Shown piece after piece: positions 48,441 to 57,177 of a stretch of 64,000 bases of DNA (within the stretch, counting starts at the first letter, position 1; each line of letters starts with the position of its first letter). This DNA comes from Roseomonas sp. GTDB lineage: Bacteria; Pseudomonadota; Alphaproteobacteria; Acetobacterales; Acetobacteraceae. Where the stretch lies: NCBI GenBank assembly GCA_031180725.1, contig JAPSLO010000001.1, positions 434,001-498,000 of the forward strand, in the 5' to 3' direction. The position numbers were made by a program, and so were the translations under genes. The notes under the pieces were generated by a model that saw only the letters and a program-made list of their open reading frames with translations, did not search any database and was not told the origin of the DNA.

Positions 48441-49316
48441 TCAGTAGCCGCCGCCGCTGCCGCTACCGCCGCCGCTGCCACTGCCGCCGCTGTTGCCACC
48501 GCCGTCATTGTTGTTGTTGAAGCCCGGCCGCACTGCGTTACCGCCGCCGATCGGGTCATTCATCGGGTGGTTAGACGGCGCCGGCACATTGCCGAAGGCG
48601 CCCGTCGCACCCGTCGGGTTGGGGCGGGACAGGCCCTGGCCGCCACCCATCGTGCCGCTCGGCGCCACGCTGCTGCCCGTGGCGGAGGAGCCGCGCGCGC
48701 TGCCCGTCGCGCCGGTGCTGCCCGTCGCGCCGCTGCTGCCCGCACTGCCGCCGGACTGATCCACCACCATGCCGCCGCCCATATAGGCGCGGTCACGGTC
48801 GGACCTGCTGGAGGAACCGCCCGTGGCCACGTTGCTGCGGACGTTCAGGCTGCTCAACATCTGCTGGTTCGGCCGGCCGGTCGGTTCCATGCCGTTGGCG
48901 CGCTGGTAGTCCATCACGGCCTGGCGCGTGCGCTGGCCATAGACGCCATCCGCCGGGCCGGGATCGAAGCCGCGATCGGCCAGGGCGCGCTGCAATTCGC
49001 GGGTCTGCGAGGAAGCCTGGGCGCTGCCGCCGCGGCTGCTGCCACCGTCGCGGCCGGGCACACGCACCTCCGGATCATTCCAGAGCGGGCGGCCCAGATT
49101 CACGTCGCTGGGAGAGGTGGTGGCGCCGGCGATTGCGCCAGCCGCGCCGCCGATGCCCGCGCCCGCCAGGGCGCCAACCGGGCCGCCGAGCGCGCCGACG
49201 CCCGCACCGGTCGCCGCACCCGCCGCCGCGCCACCGGTGGTGCGCTCCTGCGGGTCCGTGCCGCAGGCCGCGGCCAGCAGACTCAGGGCCACGGCACCCA
49301 TCAACCGTGCTTTCAT
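48441..49316 (-). CDS. Putative lipoprotein with peptidoglycan-binding domain
   Basis: A 291-residue exported protein. The leader ends in a lipobox LAAAC (C18). Residues about 27-67 are a glycine zipper-like stretch (GAATGAGVGALGGPVGALAG), common in membrane-associated lipoproteins. A PG_binding_1 domain follows (RELQRALADRGFDPGPADGV, YGQRTRQAVMDYQRANGM; about 105-160). The last 110 residues are a serine/glycine/threonine-rich low-complexity tail ending in GGGSGSGGGY. AGGAG lies 8 bases before the ATG at 49316. It is 110 bases downstream of the big helicase gene on the same strand. An envelope role is likely; more cannot be said. Confidence 0.8.
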   Translation of the reverse strand: MKARLMGAVALSLLAAACGTDPQERTTGGAAAGAATGAGVGALGGPVGALAGAGIGGAAGAIAGATTSPSDVNLGRPLWNDPEVRVPGRDGGSSRGGSAQASSQTRELQRALADRGFDPGPADGVYGQRTRQAVMDYQRANGMEPTGRPNQQMLSSLNVRSNVATGGSSSRSDRDRAYMGGGMVVDQSGGSAGSSGATGSTGATGSARGSSATGSSVAPSGTMGGGQGLSRPNPTGATGAFGNVPAPSNHPMNDPIGGGNAVRPGFNNNNDGGGNSGGSGSGGGSGSGGGY

Positions 49317-49426
49317 CGTTCTCACTCCTCGCCTTTCCGGCCTCTGGGCAGGGAGGGCCCGAGGTCCGACGGGCGGGGAACGCCGGGTCTGCTTGGAAGG
49401 TTGCGGCGCGCGGACGGAGCCACGGG

Positions 49427-52400
49427 TCAAGCAGGAAAGATGATGCGCCCGGCGCCGACCAGTGCTGCGACGCGTGCAGCGATGGCGTGCTGCGCGCCGG
49501 GCTCCAGCCCGAGTAGACGCGTGACACCGGCGGCAAGTTCCGCCTCCGTCGCGACCGGCCCGATGCTGAGCAGCGCACGGCAGGCTGCCTCCACCTCGGC
49601 GGGCGCGACCATGGCGGCACGGCGCAGATGCGGCGCTGCAGCACGGCGGTCGCGCAATCCGGGCGGCGGCGCATCCTCGGCGGACCAGAAGCCGCCTTCC
49701 TCGCGCACGCCTTGAAGCTGCGCGGCCAGGCGCAGCGCCTGCTGCAAAGCGGCGCGATCCGCGGCGCTCAGCGCATCCTGGCCCCACAGCAGCCGTACGC
49801 GCTCGGCCACCGCATCACCATGCACCGGCTGTTCGGTGCGGATGATGGCGGCCAGGATCTCGGATAGCTTCGCGAAGGGCATATCCGGCAGCGGCGTGCC
49901 GCGCGGCACATCAGGCGTCGCCTCCACATAGGGTTGCGCGAGGCCGGGGTCGGGGCCGGCAGGCGCCGGCAGCCTTGGCTGCGTTGCCTCTTCCATGCCC
50001 AGCGCCGCGCGCAGCCGCGCCGCTTCCGCCCGCGGCTGCTGCAGCCAGGCTAGCGACCAGGCGCGGTGCAGCTTCCAGCCCATCATCGCCAGCGCCGAGG
50101 GGCGGCCGCGTTCGCGGTCACGCGCCGCGCGGACGCGCGCCCAGTCGTCCGCATCCACTTCCACGCCCAGCACGAAATCCGCGCCATCTTTCGCGGCCAC
50201 GTCCAGGTAGAGGCCGGCGATTCCGACGCGCGCCACCGGCTGCTTGCCAGCGGCTTCCACCTCCTTCGCCAGTACGCCGGCCAGCGGCGTGGCTGGCGCC
50301 TCGCCGCGCGGCACGGGCGCTTCGCCGCCGGCGGCGAAGCGCAGGAAGGTCTTCAGCGCCGCCACGCCGCGCCCGCCGGCACGCTCCAGATCGATGTCGT
50401 CGGCCGAGAGCCCGCTGAAAACCACACAGCGCTTCTTCGCGCGGGTGATCAGCACATTCAGCCGGCGCTCGCCGCCCTCGGCGGAAAGCGGCCCGAAGCG
50501 CATGGCCAGCTTGCCATCGTCATCGCGCGCATAGCCGACGCTGATCAGGACCGCGTCGCGCTCATCGCCCTGCACATTCTCCAGATTCTTGACGAAGAAG
50601 GGCTCGTCTGGATGCGCGGCGAAGAAGGGCTCGGCCGCTGGATTCTCGCGCCGCAGCTTCTCCAGCGCGTCCAGGATGGCGTCGCGCTGGCGCAGGCTGA
50701 AGGCCGCGACGCCAAGCGTATCCCCGGGCGTCTCCTGCGCATGGCGCAGCACGGCGCGGGCCACTTCCTCCGCCTCCTTGCGGTTCACGCCGGCGCCCGC
50801 CTCCCAGATACCTTCCACCCGCACCAGCGAAAGCCCGAGCGCGGCGGAACGCGCGCGCGGTGAGGGCAGCACCATCAGGCGGTTGCCGTAGAATTCCGCG
50901 TTCGAGGTTGCGATCAGGCTCTCGTGCCGGCTGCGGTAGTGCCAACGCAGCATCACATTCGGCACGCCGCGCGCATTGGCCAGGCCCAGGATGCTCTCCA
51001 CCTCGGCCGCCGCGACGGGGCCTTCCTCGTACTCGGCCTCGTCGCCTTCCTCGCCGGTCATTCGTTGGAAGAAGCGGGTGGGGGGCATCTGCCTGTCGTC
51101 GCCCACCACCACCGCCTGCCGGCAGCGCGCGATGGCCCCCAGCGCATCCACCGGCTCCACCTGGGATGCCTCGTCGATCACCAGCAGGTCGAAGGTGAGG
51201 CCCGGCTTCAGCCCATGCGGCGGCGCCAGGAACTGCGCGACGGAAAGCGGCGACATCATGAAGACCGGTTTCGCCGCCTGGATGGCGCGGCCAGCGCGGT
51301 TCAGCAATTCGCGCACCGGCAGATGGCCGCGCTTCTTCTCGAACTCGCCCAGCAGAATCTCGTAGCCGGGCATGCCGGCGCGCACACGGGCCAGCGCTTC
51401 CGCATGGGCCCAAGCGCATTCGCGGCGCGTCAGCTCGATGCGGGCGCGGTCGGCCTCGGCGAAGTCGGCCACCAGCCGGTCGAAGGCGGCGCCGTCGAAA
51501 GTAGCGAGTTCCGGCCGCGCGCGCATCGCGGCCGCCAGCAGCGCCTCGTCCAAGGCCATGTCGAAGGCGGGCAGCGCCTCCTCCGGCGGCAGGCGGCCAT
51601 CTGCCAGGCGTTCCGCGAAGGGCGCGAGTTCCCGGCCCGCCGCTGTCACCGCACGGTGCCAGCCGAGCCAGGTGACCAGCGTCTCCGGCGCTGCGGCCCA
51701 GTCACCCAGGCGCGGGGCAATCTCCGCCAGCGGCGGGTCCGCCGTGCCGAAGGCCAGCGGAAGATCAAGTGCTGTGACCTTGTGCAGGGATTGCCAGGCG
51801 TCCAGCGCGCCTTGCACCGCCGCTTCCGCAAGGGCTGGCGGACGCTTGGCCAGTGCGGCGGCGGCCTCAGCGCCATGCGCCTCGCGCCAGGCGAGCAGCG
51901 CCGCGAGCGCCGCCGGATCGCCGCCCCACAGCGTGCCGAAGGCGCCGCTGCCCAGCGCCTCATTCCGCTGCAGCGCCGCCTGAGCGGCCTGGCCTGCCAG
52001 GGCGGCATCCAACGCCGGCAGCGGGTCAGACGGATCGGTCGCCACCTGCGCCGCCACGGACTTCGCGGTGCGCAGGCGTGAGGAGAGGAAGCCCAGCAAC
52101 CCGCCGCCTTCCGCCAAGGCGGCGCGCGCTTCGGCAAGACCGGCTACGCTGAGCGCGCCGGGCTTCAGCCGCGGGTTCCGTGCTGCGGCCGCGGCATCCT
52201 GCGCCGCCTGCACCAGCGCCCGCAGTGGGGCGGGATCGGCCCAGGCGGGATGCGCCATGGAAGCCGGGTCATGCGCCGGTGCCACGGCGGTGGCCCGCGC
52301 CAGGGCGAGCATCCGTCCCGCCGCTTGGGGCCCTGGCGCCGGCTGGCCCAGCGCCTGGGCGAATGGCGCCAGCGCCGCCGCGCCGGCCGCCAATGCGCGG

Positions 52401-53941
52401 ATCAAGCCGGGCAGCGCTGCCAGCAGCCTTTCCTGGTCCAGCGGGGCCAGCGCCGCCGTTACACCACGCCAGGCGCTGCGCGGCCCGCCTTCCGCGGCGC
52501 GGGCGGCCAGTTCCTCCACTGCGCTGCGCGCCGAGGCGATGTGGGCGGCGTCCCAGGACTCCGCCGGCAGTCGGAAGTCCGGCGGCTTCGCGCCGGCGGC
52601 ACGCAGGGCGACAAGCTGCCCGACCACCTGATGCAGCGGCCGGCTGCTGGCGCCGACCTCGCCCTCCATCGCCGCCGCATGGGCATTCAGGCGGGCGCGC
52701 AATGTGCCCAGCCGCTGCACCAGCGCGGTGCGATCCGGCTTCGGCACCGGGGGCAGGGCGAGCGTTGCGCGCAGCTCATCCAGCACGGCGCGCTTCGACT
52801 GCTTCTCGGAATGCAGTTCCAGGCAGGCGGCGCCGAGGCCCGCCGTCGCCAGCCGGCGCTGCACCACTTCCAGCGCGGCCAGCTTCTCCGCCACGAACAG
52901 CACGCTGCGGCCATCCAGCACGGCCTGGGCAATGATGTTCAGGATGGTCTGGCTCTTCCCCGTGCCGGGCGGGCCCTGGATGACGGTATGCCCGCCCCGC
53001 CGCACTGCCTCGGCCGCCAGGGCTTGGCTGCCATCCACGTCCATCACATGGTCCAGCCGCTCCACGCGGATCTCGACATCCACATCGGCGTCATCGGGGA
53101 AGGGGGGTGGCGCGGCCAGCTTCCCGCCGGCGACCAGGGCGCGCAGCACGGGATGGTCCAGCAGGCCCGGATTCGCCACCGGATCCAGGTCGCGCCACAT
53201 CAGGAATTTCTGGAAGGCGAAGAGCCCCACGCAGAGCCCATCCGCATCCACCTTCCAGCCCTGGCGCGTGCCGATCGCGCCCTGCACGGCTTCGGCCCAG
53301 GCCGCGGGATCGAAGCCCTCCGCCTCGAAGTCAGGCAGCGTCACGCGGAAGTCCGTGGCGAGCTTCTCGCGCAGCGAAAGGTTCTCCGCCACCTCCGGTC
53401 CGGCTGCGCGCAGGCGGAAGGTTTGGCTGACCCCCTCGCGTTCCAAGCCGACCGGCAGCAGGACCAGCGGCGCCAGGCGCTCGGTCTCGGGTGTCGCGGG
53501 ATCGCGCCAGGCCAGCGTGCCAATGCCAAGCGACAGCATGGCGACGCCGCTTTCCTCGCGCGCGGTGCGGGCGTCGGTCATCAGGTCGCGCAGGCGGCGC
53601 GCCAGGTCGCCGGGCGGCAGCATCACGCGCAGCTTCCGGTCGCGTCGCATCTCCTCCCGGCTTTGCGCCGCATCGGCGGTGGCGACGCCCTCGGCCTTGC
53701 GCGTACCACGGCGGCCGCGGCGCGGCGCGGCGCCTTCAGCCGCCTCCTCCATGCTGCCGGCCTCGAAGCCGAAGGCGCGGCCGGCGAGCAGTTCGCGAAA
53801 GATGAAGGTTGCATCCTCGCCTTCCAGCATCACCACGCCACGTGACCGGCCGGGCCTGGGCAGGGCCAGCAGCCGGTTGCGGGTGGAAAGGTCCAGCAGC
53901 CCGCGGCGGGCCGCCTCCAGCCGTTCCGCCAGATCCGTCAT
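49427..53941 (-). CDS. DUF4011-helicase-Vsr-like nuclease (Hhe-type candidate defence protein)
   Basis: A 1504-residue multidomain protein. The N-terminus (RLEAARRGLLDLSTRNRLLA, residues 7-26) is the DUF4011 signature. A superfamily 1 helicase follows, split by a long insert: Walker A QGPPGTGKS (322-330), Walker B LLVIDEASQVEPVDALG (919-935), GDDRQMPP (947-954), RWHYRSRHESL (999-1009), NVQGDERDAVLISVGY (1122-1137) and LNVLITRAKKR (1161-1171). Then a Vsr/REase_MTES_1575-like nuclease domain (about 1215-1305) with acidic residues D1247, E1261 and D1263 and the block RDRERGRP to GWKLHRAWSLAWL. A DUF3320-like helical domain closes it. Established knowledge: this architecture is the single-gene Hhe anti-phage system described by Gao and colleagues in 2020. 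That it defends this host is inference. It starts 3 bases after the antiporter stop. Confidence 0.88.
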   Translation of the reverse strand: MTDLAERLEAARRGLLDLSTRNRLLALPRPGRSRGVVMLEGEDATFIFRELLAGRAFGFEAGSMEEAAEGAAPRRGRRGTRKAEGVATADAAQSREEMRRDRKLRVMLPPGDLARRLRDLMTDARTAREESGVAMLSLGIGTLAWRDPATPETERLAPLVLLPVGLEREGVSQTFRLRAAGPEVAENLSLREKLATDFRVTLPDFEAEGFDPAAWAEAVQGAIGTRQGWKVDADGLCVGLFAFQKFLMWRDLDPVANPGLLDHPVLRALVAGGKLAAPPPFPDDADVDVEIRVERLDHVMDVDGSQALAAEAVRRGGHTVIQGPPGTGKSQTILNIIAQAVLDGRSVLFVAEKLAALEVVQRRLATAGLGAACLELHSEKQSKRAVLDELRATLALPPVPKPDRTALVQRLGTLRARLNAHAAAMEGEVGASSRPLHQVVGQLVALRAAGAKPPDFRLPAESWDAAHIASARSAVEELAARAAEGGPRSAWRGVTAALAPLDQERLLAALPGLIRALAAGAAALAPFAQALGQPAPGPQAAGRMLALARATAVAPAHDPASMAHPAWADPAPLRALVQAAQDAAAAARNPRLKPGALSVAGLAEARAALAEGGGLLGFLSSRLRTAKSVAAQVATDPSDPLPALDAALAGQAAQAALQRNEALGSGAFGTLWGGDPAALAALLAWREAHGAEAAAALAKRPPALAEAAVQGALDAWQSLHKVTALDLPLAFGTADPPLAEIAPRLGDWAAAPETLVTWLGWHRAVTAAGRELAPFAERLADGRLPPEEALPAFDMALDEALLAAAMRARPELATFDGAAFDRLVADFAEADRARIELTRRECAWAHAEALARVRAGMPGYEILLGEFEKKRGHLPVRELLNRAGRAIQAAKPVFMMSPLSVAQFLAPPHGLKPGLTFDLLVIDEASQVEPVDALGAIARCRQAVVVGDDRQMPPTRFFQRMTGEEGDEAEYEEGPVAAAEVESILGLANARGVPNVMLRWHYRSRHESLIATSNAEFYGNRLMVLPSPRARSAALGLSLVRVEGIWEAGAGVNRKEAEEVARAVLRHAQETPGDTLGVAAFSLRQRDAILDALEKLRRENPAAEPFFAAHPDEPFFVKNLENVQGDERDAVLISVGYARDDDGKLAMRFGPLSAEGGERRLNVLITRAKKRCVVFSGLSADDIDLERAGGRGVAALKTFLRFAAGGEAPVPRGEAPATPLAGVLAKEVEAAGKQPVARVGIAGLYLDVAAKDGADFVLGVEVDADDWARVRAARDRERGRPSALAMMGWKLHRAWSLAWLQQPRAEAARLRAALGMEEATQPRLPAPAGPDPGLAQPYVEATPDVPRGTPLPDMPFAKLSEILAAIIRTEQPVHGDAVAERVRLLWGQDALSAADRAALQQALRLAAQLQGVREEGGFWSAEDAPPPGLRDRRAAAPHLRRAAMVAPAEVEAACRALLSIGPVATEAELAAGVTRLLGLEPGAQHAIAARVAALVGAGRIIFPA

Positions 53942-53944
53942 GGC

Positions 53945-55516
53945 CTAGCCCGGCGCCGCACCGAGCAGCCGCAGCAGGCGCAGCTCCTCCAGGTCGATCT
54001 CGGCTTCCAGATTGGCCAGCAATTCGTCGGAAAGGCCGTCATTCTGATGGTGCTCCAGCAGGGCGCGGCGACCGGCGCGTAGCGCGCCCAGGCGGATACG
54101 CATGCGGGCCTCCAGCTCGGCCTGGCTGCCGCCATCGGCGATGCCGTGGAAGACACGCGCCTTCTCGCGATACTCGTCCAGCAGGTCGCGCGCCACCGCA
54201 CCTTCCAGCACATCCTCCAGGCGGCCCTCGATCTCGGCCAGTGTCGCGCGGGCGATTTGGCGCCGCGCAACGGCTTCCTCGGGCGCCATGCCGCCGCGTT
54301 GCACCTCCACCACGCGGAAGCGGCGGATCACCCATTCCAACGTGGTGCCCTGCAGCACCAGCGTCGCGAGGATGGCGCAGAAGGAGAGGAAGACCAGCAG
54401 GTCGCGTTCCGGGAAATCCAGCGGCAGCGCCAGCGCCGCAGCCAACGACACCACGCCCCGCATTCCCGCCCAGCCAATCACGACCGTATGGCCCACCGAG
54501 GGTGGCGGATCCCGCCCGGCGAGCCCCGGGATCAGCCGCGGCAGATAGGTGGCCGGGAACACCCAGACGAAGCGGGAGACGATCAACGCCGCCGAGATCA
54601 CGAGCGCAAGCCAGGCCAGTTCCGCCGCGCCACGATCCAGGATCCGGTCGAGGATGCCACGGAGCTGCAAGCCCACGAGGATGAAGACAAGGCTGGTGAG
54701 GATGAATTCGGCGAAGTCCCAAACCGCCCGCGCCACCAACCGCGTTTCGGAGGAGAGGATGCGGTGCTGGCGCTGCCCCATCACCAGACCCGCCGTCACC
54801 ACCGCGATGACGCCCGAGACATGCAGGGCTTCCGCCGCCAGATAGGCAATGAAGCAGACCATGAAGGTGGTGGCGGTTTCCAGCAGCGGATCCTTCAGCC
54901 GCGTGAAGGACCAGATGGCCAACCTGCCGATCGCGTAGCCGATGGCGATGCCGGCAGCCGCCACCAGCACGAAGCTGGCCGCCGCCACTTCCAGCGCCAC
55001 GCTGCCGGCGGCCAGCGCCGCGACCGCAAAGCGGTACAGCACCAGTGCCGTCGCATCATTCACCAGGCTCTCACCTTCCAGCACCACCACGATGCGGCGC
55101 GGGATAGGCAGGCGTTGCAGCACGGCGGAAGCGGCCACCGCATCGGGCGGCGCGACGATGGCGCCCAGCGCCACCGCCGCCGGCCAGGGCAGGCCGGGCA
55201 GCAGCCACTTCGCCACCAGGGCAATGCAGGCCGCGGTGAACAGCACCGCGCCGACGGCCAGCAGCAGGATTGGCCGCAGATTGTGCCGGAAGGCGCGCCA
55301 ATCCGTGCGCCAGGCGCTGCCCTGCAGCAGCGGCGGTAGGAAAAAGGCCAGCGCGATTTCCGGGTCCAGCGTCACGCTGGGCAGGCCCGGCACGAAGGCC
55401 AGCGCGATGCCGCCCACCACCAGGATGACCGCATAGGGCAGCTGCGCGGTGCGGGCGATCAGGGCGAAGCCGATGCACGCCGCGACCAGGGCCAGGACGG
55501 CCTCGACGATGTCCAT
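53945..55516 (-). CDS. Na+/H+ antiporter, CPA1 bacterial type
   Basis: A 523-residue cation/proton exchanger. About twelve membrane segments fill the first 400 residues; the ion site lies in GAIVAPPDAVAASAVLQRLP and the conserved VLEGESLVNDATALVLYR. The C-terminal 120 residues are a charged cytoplasmic tail rich in glutamate and arginine (ARATLAEIEGRLEDVLEGAV). The ATG at 55516 was chosen because the frame upstream overlaps the divergent protease gene. It probably expels sodium and regulates pH. Only 3 bases separate its stop from the helicase ATG, so the two are cotranscribed and likely coupled in translation. Confidence 0.92.
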   Translation of the reverse strand: MDIVEAVLALVAACIGFALIARTAQLPYAVILVVGGIALAFVPGLPSVTLDPEIALAFFLPPLLQGSAWRTDWRAFRHNLRPILLLAVGAVLFTAACIALVAKWLLPGLPWPAAVALGAIVAPPDAVAASAVLQRLPIPRRIVVVLEGESLVNDATALVLYRFAVAALAAGSVALEVAAASFVLVAAAGIAIGYAIGRLAIWSFTRLKDPLLETATTFMVCFIAYLAAEALHVSGVIAVVTAGLVMGQRQHRILSSETRLVARAVWDFAEFILTSLVFILVGLQLRGILDRILDRGAAELAWLALVISAALIVSRFVWVFPATYLPRLIPGLAGRDPPPSVGHTVVIGWAGMRGVVSLAAALALPLDFPERDLLVFLSFCAILATLVLQGTTLEWVIRRFRVVEVQRGGMAPEEAVARRQIARATLAEIEGRLEDVLEGAVARDLLDEYREKARVFHGIADGGSQAELEARMRIRLGALRAGRRALLEHHQNDGLSDELLANLEAEIDLEELRLLRLLGAAPG

Positions 55517-55597
55517 CCTTACAGCATAGCTGCCCCCCGGCACCTTGGGGGAGGGGAGCCGCCTTCCCATCTTGTCGGACCGAAAGGACCTGCTGCG

Positions 55598-56545
55598 ATG
55601 CTCGATGCCCCCATCCCGTCCGATGCCGGCCTGCTGGACGGCTATTCCGCCGCCGTGACGGCCGCCGTGGAGCGTGTCGGCCCCGCCGTGGTGAATGTCG
55701 CCATCCGCAAGGGAAGCGGTGGCGGCGTCGGTTCCGGCGTGGTCGTCTCTCCGGACGGGCTCATCCTCACCAACAGCCATGTGACATCCGGCGCCGAGGC
55801 GCTGACGGTGAGCACGGCCGAGGGCCGCCGCTTCCCCGCCCGCCTGCTGGGCGACGACCCAGACACCGATCTCGCCTTGCTGCGCGCCGACACGGACGGC
55901 GTCCTGCCGACGGCGGAGCTGGGCGATTCGGCTGCGCTCCGCCCGGGGCAGATCGCCATCGCCATCGGCAATCCGCTAGGCTTCTCCTCTACCGTGACGG
56001 CGGGGGTGGTCAGCGCGCTGGGCCGCACACTGCGCGGCGCCGGTGGGCGGCCGATCGAGGACCTGATCCAGACCGACGCGGCGCTGAACCCCGGCAACTC
56101 CGGTGGCGCGCTGGTGGATGGGCGCGGCAGGGTGATCGGAATCAACACCGCGATGATCGGCGGCGCGCAGGGGCTCTGCTTCGCGGTGGCCGCCAATACC
56201 GCCCGGCTGGTGCTGGGTGAGCTGGTTCGCTTCGGCCGGGTGCGCCGGGCGCGGCTGGGGCTTTCGGGCCAGATGGAAGCCGTCCCCCGCCGCTTCGCCC
56301 GCGTGCATGGCTTGTCCCAGGCGACCGGCGTGCTCGTGACGGAGGTGCTGCCCGGCAGCCCGGCCGCCCGGGCCGGGGTGGACCGGGGCGACCTGCTGCT
56401 CTCGGCCGGCGGCGAGGCGCTGACCGGCGTGGACCGGCTGCTGCGCTGGCTGACCGGTGAGCGCGTGGGCCAGCCTGCCGAGCTGGTGCTGCTGCGCCGT
56501 GGCGACCTGCGGCGCCTGACCATCGTGCCGGCGGAGAGGGCGTAG
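55598..56545 (+). CDS. HtrA/DegP-like serine protease with one PDZ domain, no leader
   Basis: A 315-residue trypsin-like protease. The triad is H61 in LTNSHVTSG, D91 in PDTDLALLRA and S168 in NPGNSGGALVDG; one PDZ domain follows (about 215-310, with VTEVLPGSPAARAGVDRGDLL). The start MLDAPIPSDAGLLDGYSAAV shows neither signal peptide nor membrane anchor, unlike classic DegP or DegS, so it may act in the cytoplasm or leave by another route. AAAGGA lies about 9 bases before the ATG. It is divergent from the antiporter gene across 81 bases. Confidence 0.9.
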   Translation: MLDAPIPSDAGLLDGYSAAVTAAVERVGPAVVNVAIRKGSGGGVGSGVVVSPDGLILTNSHVTSGAEALTVSTAEGRRFPARLLGDDPDTDLALLRADTDGVLPTAELGDSAALRPGQIAIAIGNPLGFSSTVTAGVVSALGRTLRGAGGRPIEDLIQTDAALNPGNSGGALVDGRGRVIGINTAMIGGAQGLCFAVAANTARLVLGELVRFGRVRRARLGLSGQMEAVPRRFARVHGLSQATGVLVTEVLPGSPAARAGVDRGDLLLSAGGEALTGVDRLLRWLTGERVGQPAELVLLRRGDLRRLTIVPAERA

Positions 56546-56573
56546 GACCGTTCTGAGGCGGCGCTACGCCCTC
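56536..56573. terminator. 10-bp inverted repeat overlapping the protease stop codon
   Basis: GAGGGCGTAG (56536-56545) pairs with CTACGCCCTC (56564-56573) over 18 bases. It sits between two convergent genes, sharing its left arm with the last codons of the protease. Confidence 0.5.
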
Positions 56574-56580
56574 GGCGCTC

Positions 56581-57177
56581 TCAGCCTGGCTGGAAGCCCA
56601 GTGCCATCCGGAAGCGGTTCTTCACATGCACCCCGTCGCGCGGCGGCAGCACGCGCGGCGGGTTCTCCGCGGTGATCTTTACCGTCGTCAGGTTCAGCCC
56701 GGCCTTGGCGTGAATGCGTCGGCGCAGCGGCTCCAGCCCCTGGCGCTCGGTGACGATCTCGGTGGAGGGGAAGCCGCAGGCGGCGGCAACCCTCGTGAAC
56801 TCGATGCCGCGGCCGGTGTGGCTCTGCTGCATCCCGGTCTCGCCGAAATGCCCGTTGTCCAGCACGACGATGGAGAGGTTGCGCGGCTGGCGCAGCGCCA
56901 CCGTGGCCAGCGAGCCGAAACCCATCAGGGCCTCGCCATCGCCCGTGACCACCAGCACCGGGCGGTTCGGCTGCGTGCTGGCCAGGCCCAGCCCCACCAT
57001 CATCGCGCTGCCCATTGCGGCCCAGAGATAGTAGTTCAGCGGGTGGTCGCCGGCTGCCATCACGTCGTAGCTCGGCGAGCCGAGCCCGCTGACCACCAGC
57101 AGCTCGCCGCGATCCTTCAGCAATTCGGCCACCACCATGCGGCGGTCGAGCGTTCCCACGGCGCTCACTTCACCCAC
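56581..57177 (-). CDS. ThDP-dependent enzyme, C-terminal (catalytic) subunit
   Basis: A 198-residue protein that matches only the ThDP-binding third of decarboxylases such as sulfopyruvate or phosphonopyruvate decarboxylase. The cofactor motif runs from VVTGDGEALMGFGSLATVAL to IVVLDNGHFGETG. The start GTLDRRMVVAELLKDRG is conserved in two-subunit forms. It overlaps the upstream gene (N-terminal subunit) by 13 bases, so the two are made together. The substrate is likely a 2-keto acid; which one is not evident. Confidence 0.85.
   Translation of the reverse strand: MGEVSAVGTLDRRMVVAELLKDRGELLVVSGLGSPSYDVMAAGDHPLNYYLWAAMGSAMMVGLGLASTQPNRPVLVVTGDGEALMGFGSLATVALRQPRNLSIVVLDNGHFGETGMQQSHTGRGIEFTRVAAACGFPSTEIVTERQGLEPLRRRIHAKAGLNLTTVKITAENPPRVLPPRDGVHVKNRFRMALGFQPG

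Noticed and set aside
52250..53845. Plus-strand frame of 531 codons inside the helicase gene
   Set aside because: Shadow frame. The minus strand has unmistakable helicase motifs across the same bases.
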